From assembly GCF_001180165.1 (NCBI RefSeq), contig NZ_CVSQ01000006.1, forward strand, positions 1-39,951: a stretch of DNA of 39,951 nucleotides. The letters are read 5' to 3'. The notes under the pieces were generated by a model that was given only the letters and a program-made list of their open reading frames with translations, made no database searches and had not been told where the DNA came from. This document shows positions 35,438 through 39,951 of the stretch, piece by piece (positions within the stretch are counted from its first letter, which is position 1; each line of letters begins with the position of its first letter). The DNA comes from Candidatus Pelagibacter communis (GTDB taxonomy: Bacteria > Pseudomonadota > Alphaproteobacteria > Pelagibacterales > Pelagibacteraceae). Position numbers and translations under genes: made by a program.

Positions 35438-35496
35438 ATCGCCAAATTACTTATTAATAGCCCTTTGTCAAACTAAAACTGCAATTTTTAGGCGAT
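35438..35496. repeat. Inverted repeat flanking the rpsL promoter
   Basis: ATCGCC at 35438-35443 and GGCGAT at 35491-35496 are exact inverted copies 47 bases apart, each with an outer A- or T-run (AAAAAC before, TTTTT after). They bracket the proposed -10 and -35 boxes. In a transcript reading through from rpoC the arms could pair as a G/C-clamped stem with U-rich flank. Confidence 0.45.
35444..35471 (-). promoter_or_regulatory. Promoter-like site for rpsL (str-S10-spc block)
   Basis: A perfect TTGACA (35471-35466, minus strand) is followed after 16 bases by TAATTT (35449-35444), a weak -10 with three of six matches. Transcription would begin near 35437, giving an rpsL leader of about 100 bases. 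The -35 begins about 30 bases after the rpoC stop. The position before the first ribosomal gene supports the call. Confidence 0.5.
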
Positions 35497-35500
35497 TTTT

Positions 35501-38500
35501 TTACTGATTTGCCTGTGTTTCTTCGGGTTCTGAAGCTTCTATTTTATCCTGCTCTGCTAAGAAATTATTATCGTCCTCGAGAGCTTTATTGTTCCATCTA
35601 TTTTTAATATTACCAGTACCTGCAGGAACTAATCTTCCAACAATTACGTTCTCTTTTAGGCCATTTAATGGATCAACTTTTCCTTTAATTGCAGCGTCTG
35701 TTAATACTCTTGTTGTTTCTTGGAAAGAAGCAGCTGAAATAAACGATTCTGTTTGAAGTGAAGCCTTAGTAATACCCATTAGAACTCTTTCACCAACGGC
35801 TGGTGTTTTTCCTTCTGCAACCAATTTTTCATTAGTATTATCAAACTTAATTCTATCAACCACTTCACCAGGTAAATAACTTGAGTCACCTGATACTTTA
35901 ACCTCAACTTTTTTAAGCATTTGTCTTAAAATAGTTTCAATATGCTTATCGTTTATTATTACACCTTGTAATCTATAAACTTCTTGGACTTGATTAACAA
36001 AATATTCTGTTAAATCTTTGATTCCTAAAATTCTTAAAATATCATGTGGCAGTGGTTGACCATCTAAAAGATACTCTCCTTTTTGAATTTTTTCACCTGG
36101 ATTGAAATTGATATGTTTACCTTTTGGAATTAAATAATTTGAAGGCTCTGATCCATCTTCAGGAACAATAGATACTCTTTGTTTACCTCTTACCTCTTTA
36201 CCAAAAACAACACTACCATCGTTTTCTGCAATGATCGCACTATCCTTAGCTTTTCTAGCTTCAAATAACTCAGCAACTCTTGGAAGACCTCCGGTAATAT
36301 CTTTTGTTTTTGTAGTTTCCTTAGGTAATCTTGCAATTACATCACCTGCATAAACTTTTTGACCATCTTTAATTGATAAAATAGAATCTGGTACTAGATA
36401 ATATCTAGCTTCATTATCGTCAGCTTTTTTAATCACATTTCCTTTTTCATCTCTTAAAGTAATTCTAGGTTTTAAATCAGTACTTTTTGATTGACCTCTC
36501 CAATCAATTACTGATTTAGAAGAAATTCCTGTTGCATCGTCAGTAGTTTCTTGAATTGATACACCATCAATTAAATCTACATAACTAGCTGTACCACTTT
36601 TCTCTGCTATAACTGGTGTTGTGTAAGGATCCCATTCACATATTTTAGTATTTGCTTTGACTTTGTCACCATTGTTAAAAAATAATCTAGAACCATAAGC
36701 AACTTTATAAACGGCTATCTGAACTCCTTTGTCATCCTCTATAGAAAGTTGAGTGTTTCTTCCCATTACAATCAAATTCTTTTTAGAGTCCTCTAAAATA
36801 TTTGAGTTAATTATTTTTAAAGTTCCTTCACTTTTGGTAACTATTTGAGAATCTTGTTTAACTGAGGCTGTTCCTCCAACGTGAAACGTTCTCATTGTTA
36901 GCTGTGTTCCTGGTTCTCCAATTGATTGAGCAGATATCATTCCAATAGCTTCACCAACATGAACCATCTTACCTCTTGATAAATCTCGTCCATAGCAAGT
37001 AGCACAAACACCCTCTTTTGAACTACATGTCATTACAGAATATACTTTAATTGATTTAACTCCTGCAGCATCAATTTTATCACAGCCTGCCTCATCAATC
37101 ATTTCAGATTTTTTAATAATTACTTCTCCTGATAAAGGGTTTTTAACATCAGCAGCTGTTACTCTTCCTAATGCTCTTTCAGATAAACTAACAACCACAT
37201 TACCGCCCTCTAAAATTTCAGAAAGTTCAATAAATCCAGGATTATCACAATTTACTTTTGTTATTGTTAAATCTTGTGCAACATCACATAGTCTTCTTGT
37301 TAAATATCCAGAACTAGCTGTTTTAAGTGCTGTATCTGCTAATCCTTTTCTAGCACCGTGTGTTGAGTTGAAATATTCCAAAGCAGTCAATCCCTCTTTA
37401 AAGTTCGAGATAATTGGACTTTCAATAATTTCACCTGAAGGCTTAGCAATCAAACCTCTCATACCAGCTAATTGTTTCATTTGAGCAGCAGATCCTCTAG
37501 CTCCACTATCAGCCATCATGAATACTGAATTAATTTTTAATCCTTCATCAGTTTTTTCTGTAGCTGAAATTCCCTTCATCATTTCGCCAGCAACTTTGTC
37601 TGTACACTTAGACCAAGCATCAACAACTTTGTTGTATTTTTCACCTCTTGTAATTAAACCTTCGGCATATTGAGTTTCATAATCTGCAATTAATTTCTTA
37701 GTATCATCAATTAGTTGAGTTTTATTTTCAGGGATTACAAGATCGTCTTTTCCAAACGAAATTCCTGCTTTAAATGCGTGTTTAAATCCTAAATCTTTAA
37801 GCTTGTCACAAAAAATTACAGTTGTCTTTTGACCACAAAATCTAAATACAACATCAATTATTTCTGAAACTACTTTTTTAGGCAATAATCTATCTACTAA
37901 AGAAAACTTAATGTTGCTATTTTTTGGTAATAAATTTGCTAATAAAAATCTTCCAGCTGTAGAAGTATATTTTTCTATTTTCTTATTCCCTTGTTCATCT
38001 ACAGTCTCATATCTTGAAATGATAGTACTATGCACATTTATTTGACCAGATGATAATGCAAATTCAATTTGATCTGAATTTGTAAAATATCCAGCAGGTT
38101 TATCAGATATAGGTTCTTGTGAAAGATAGTAAATTCCTAAAATCATATCCTGACTCGGAACAATAATTGGTTTACCGTTTGATGGAGAAAGAATATTATT
38201 TGTAGATAACATTAAAATTCTTGCCTCTAATTGAGCTTCTAAACTTAATGGCACGTGAACTGCCATTTGGTCACCATCGAAGTCAGCGTTAAATGCTGCA
38301 CAAGTCAAAGGGTGTAATTCAATCGCATCTCCTTCAATTAATTTTGGTTCAAAGGCTTGAACTCCAAGTCTATGAAGTGTTGGTGCTCTATTTAAAAGTA
38401 CCGGATGCTCTCTAACTATTAATTCTAAAGCGTCCCAAACTGCATTTGTTTCTTTTTCAACTAATTTTTTAGCTTGTTTAATTGTTGAAGCTAAGCCTAA

Positions 38501-39672
38501 TTTGTTTAATCTTGCATATAAAAATGGTTTAAATAATTCTAAGGCCATTTTTTTTGGTAAACCGCACTCATGTAGTTTTAAATCAGGACCAACAACGATT
38601 ACTGATCTTCCAGAATAATCAACTCGTTTACCTAATAAATTTTGTCTAAATCTTCCTTGTTTACCTTTTAACATTTCAGCAAGAGATTTAAGTGGTCTCT
38701 TACCTGTTCCTGTTATTACTCTACCTCTTCTTCCGTTATCAAATAGAGCATCAACAGACTCTTGAAGCATCCTTTTTTCATTTCTTACAATGATATCTGG
38801 AGCTTTAAGATCCATTAATCTTTTTAATCTGTTATTTCTATTGATTACCCTTCTATACAAATCATTAAGATCTGAAGTAGCAAATCTTCCACCGTCTAGA
38901 GGAACTAATGGTCTTAGTTCTGGTGGTATAACTGGCACTACAGTCATAATCATCCATTCAGGTTTTTGACCTGTTTCAATAAATGACTCGATTAATTTTA
39001 ATCTTTTAATTGCTCTTTCTTCATTAACTTTTGATTTGGTTTCTTTAATAAAGCTTACAAGGTTTTTTCTTTCTAATTCTAAATCTAAATTTTTCAGCAT
39101 CTCAAGAACAGCTTCTGCCCCTATTCCTGCTGTAAAACTTTCTTCACCAAACTCATCCTGGTATTTTGCTAATTCTTCCTCATTTAAGAGTTGATTTTTC
39201 TGCAAACCAGTTAAACCAGGTTCTATTACTATAAAGTTTTCAAAATAAAGAACTCTCTCTATTTCTTTCAATTTCATGTCTACCGCTAAAGCAATTCTGC
39301 TTGGAAGAGACTTCAAAAACCAAATATGTGCTACCGGTGTAGCAAGGTTAATGTGGCCCATTCTTTCTCTTCTTACATTTGATTTTGTAACCTCAACACC
39401 ACATTTCTCACATATAATTCCTCTAAATTTCATTCGTTTATACTTACCGCATAAACACTCATAATCTTTTATTGGTCCAAAAATCCTTGCACAGAACAAA
39501 CCGTCTTTTTCAGGTCTAAACGTTCTATAATTAATTGTTTCAGGCTTTTTAATTTCACCAAATGTCCAAGATTTAATTTTCTCTGGGCTAGCAAGTGAAA
39601 TTTTAATGCTATTAAAATTTTGAGCTTCTGAAATTTCGCTGCCCTTAAATAGATCTGTTAATTCTTTTTTCA

Positions 39673-39673
<1 letters not shown>
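35501..39673 (-). CDS. rpoC: RNA polymerase beta' subunit
   Basis: The 1390-residue beta' subunit is complete. The N-terminal zinc ribbon uses C73, C75, C88 and C91 ([20 protein letters not shown]). The catalytic NADFDGDQM places the Mg2+ aspartates at D464, D466 and D468. The second zinc site is C809, C883, C890 and C893 (VNCDNPG, then [17 protein letters not shown]). [19 protein letters not shown] is the switch/lid-adjacent block, and [16 protein letters not shown] leads into the trigger-loop region. The C-terminus ends in an acidic, Gln-rich tail. Its ATG overlaps the rpoB stop, with GGAG about ten bases upstream. Confidence 0.99.

Positions 39674-39951
<278 letters not shown>

Overview
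The window looks like a compact, very A+T-rich alphaproteobacterial chromosome segment, most likely from the SAR11 clade (Pelagibacterales). The grounds are the strong A/T and lysine/asparagine bias, almost no intergenic DNA, many one-base stop/start overlaps, the alphaproteobacterial gene pairs (pyrB with a dihydroorotase homologue lacking HxH, plsY-topA, gatCAB), and the long rpoBC-str-S10-spc-alpha run. I see no rRNA, tRNA, CRISPR array, insertion sequence or prophage, and no gene-free stretch longer than about 165 bases.

Layout. (1) 1-168: tail of an unidentified plus-strand gene. (2) 189-6852, minus strand: a tight seven-gene run, gatC-gatA-gatB, an O-methyltransferase, trhO, a MATE exporter and a secreted thermonuclease-like protein. 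(3) 6903-13549, plus strand, divergent from it: ruvX, pyrB, pyrC-like, plsY, topA, a small secreted protein and a RidA-family protein. (4) 13552-15662, minus: galU-ugd, which together make UDP-glucuronate. (5) panC (plus), mgtE (minus) and lipB (plus) alternate, with convergent ends touching or overlapping. (6) 18545-39951, minus: one block of more than 21 kb reading rpoB(partial)-rpoC, rpsL-rpsG-fusA, rpsJ through rpsE, rplO-secY-adk, rpsM-rpsK-rpoA-rplQ, and finally an RluC/RluD-type pseudouridine synthase.

The last block supplies RNA polymerase subunits, most ribosomal proteins, EF-G, the Sec channel and adenylate kinase. Two genes usual at this locus are absent: tuf between fusA and rpsJ, and rpmD between rpsE and rplO. 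Seventeen junctions in the window use the TAATG stop/start overlap. At most of them the Shine-Dalgarno-like purine run lies inside the last codons of the upstream gene and often encodes that protein's Lys/Arg/Glu-rich tail.

The only sizeable regulatory spacer is the 165 bases between rpoC and rpsL. It holds a TTGACA-type promoter bracketed by an inverted repeat and a leader with two predicted hairpins. A second promoter-like site lies between adk and rpsM.

I found no clear new defence, mobile or biosynthetic system. The items most worth checking are the rpsL leader, the metal-site-deficient dihydroorotase homologue, the palindromic lipB/pseudouridine-synthase overlap, the small secreted protein coupled to topA, and the coupling architecture of the ribosomal block.
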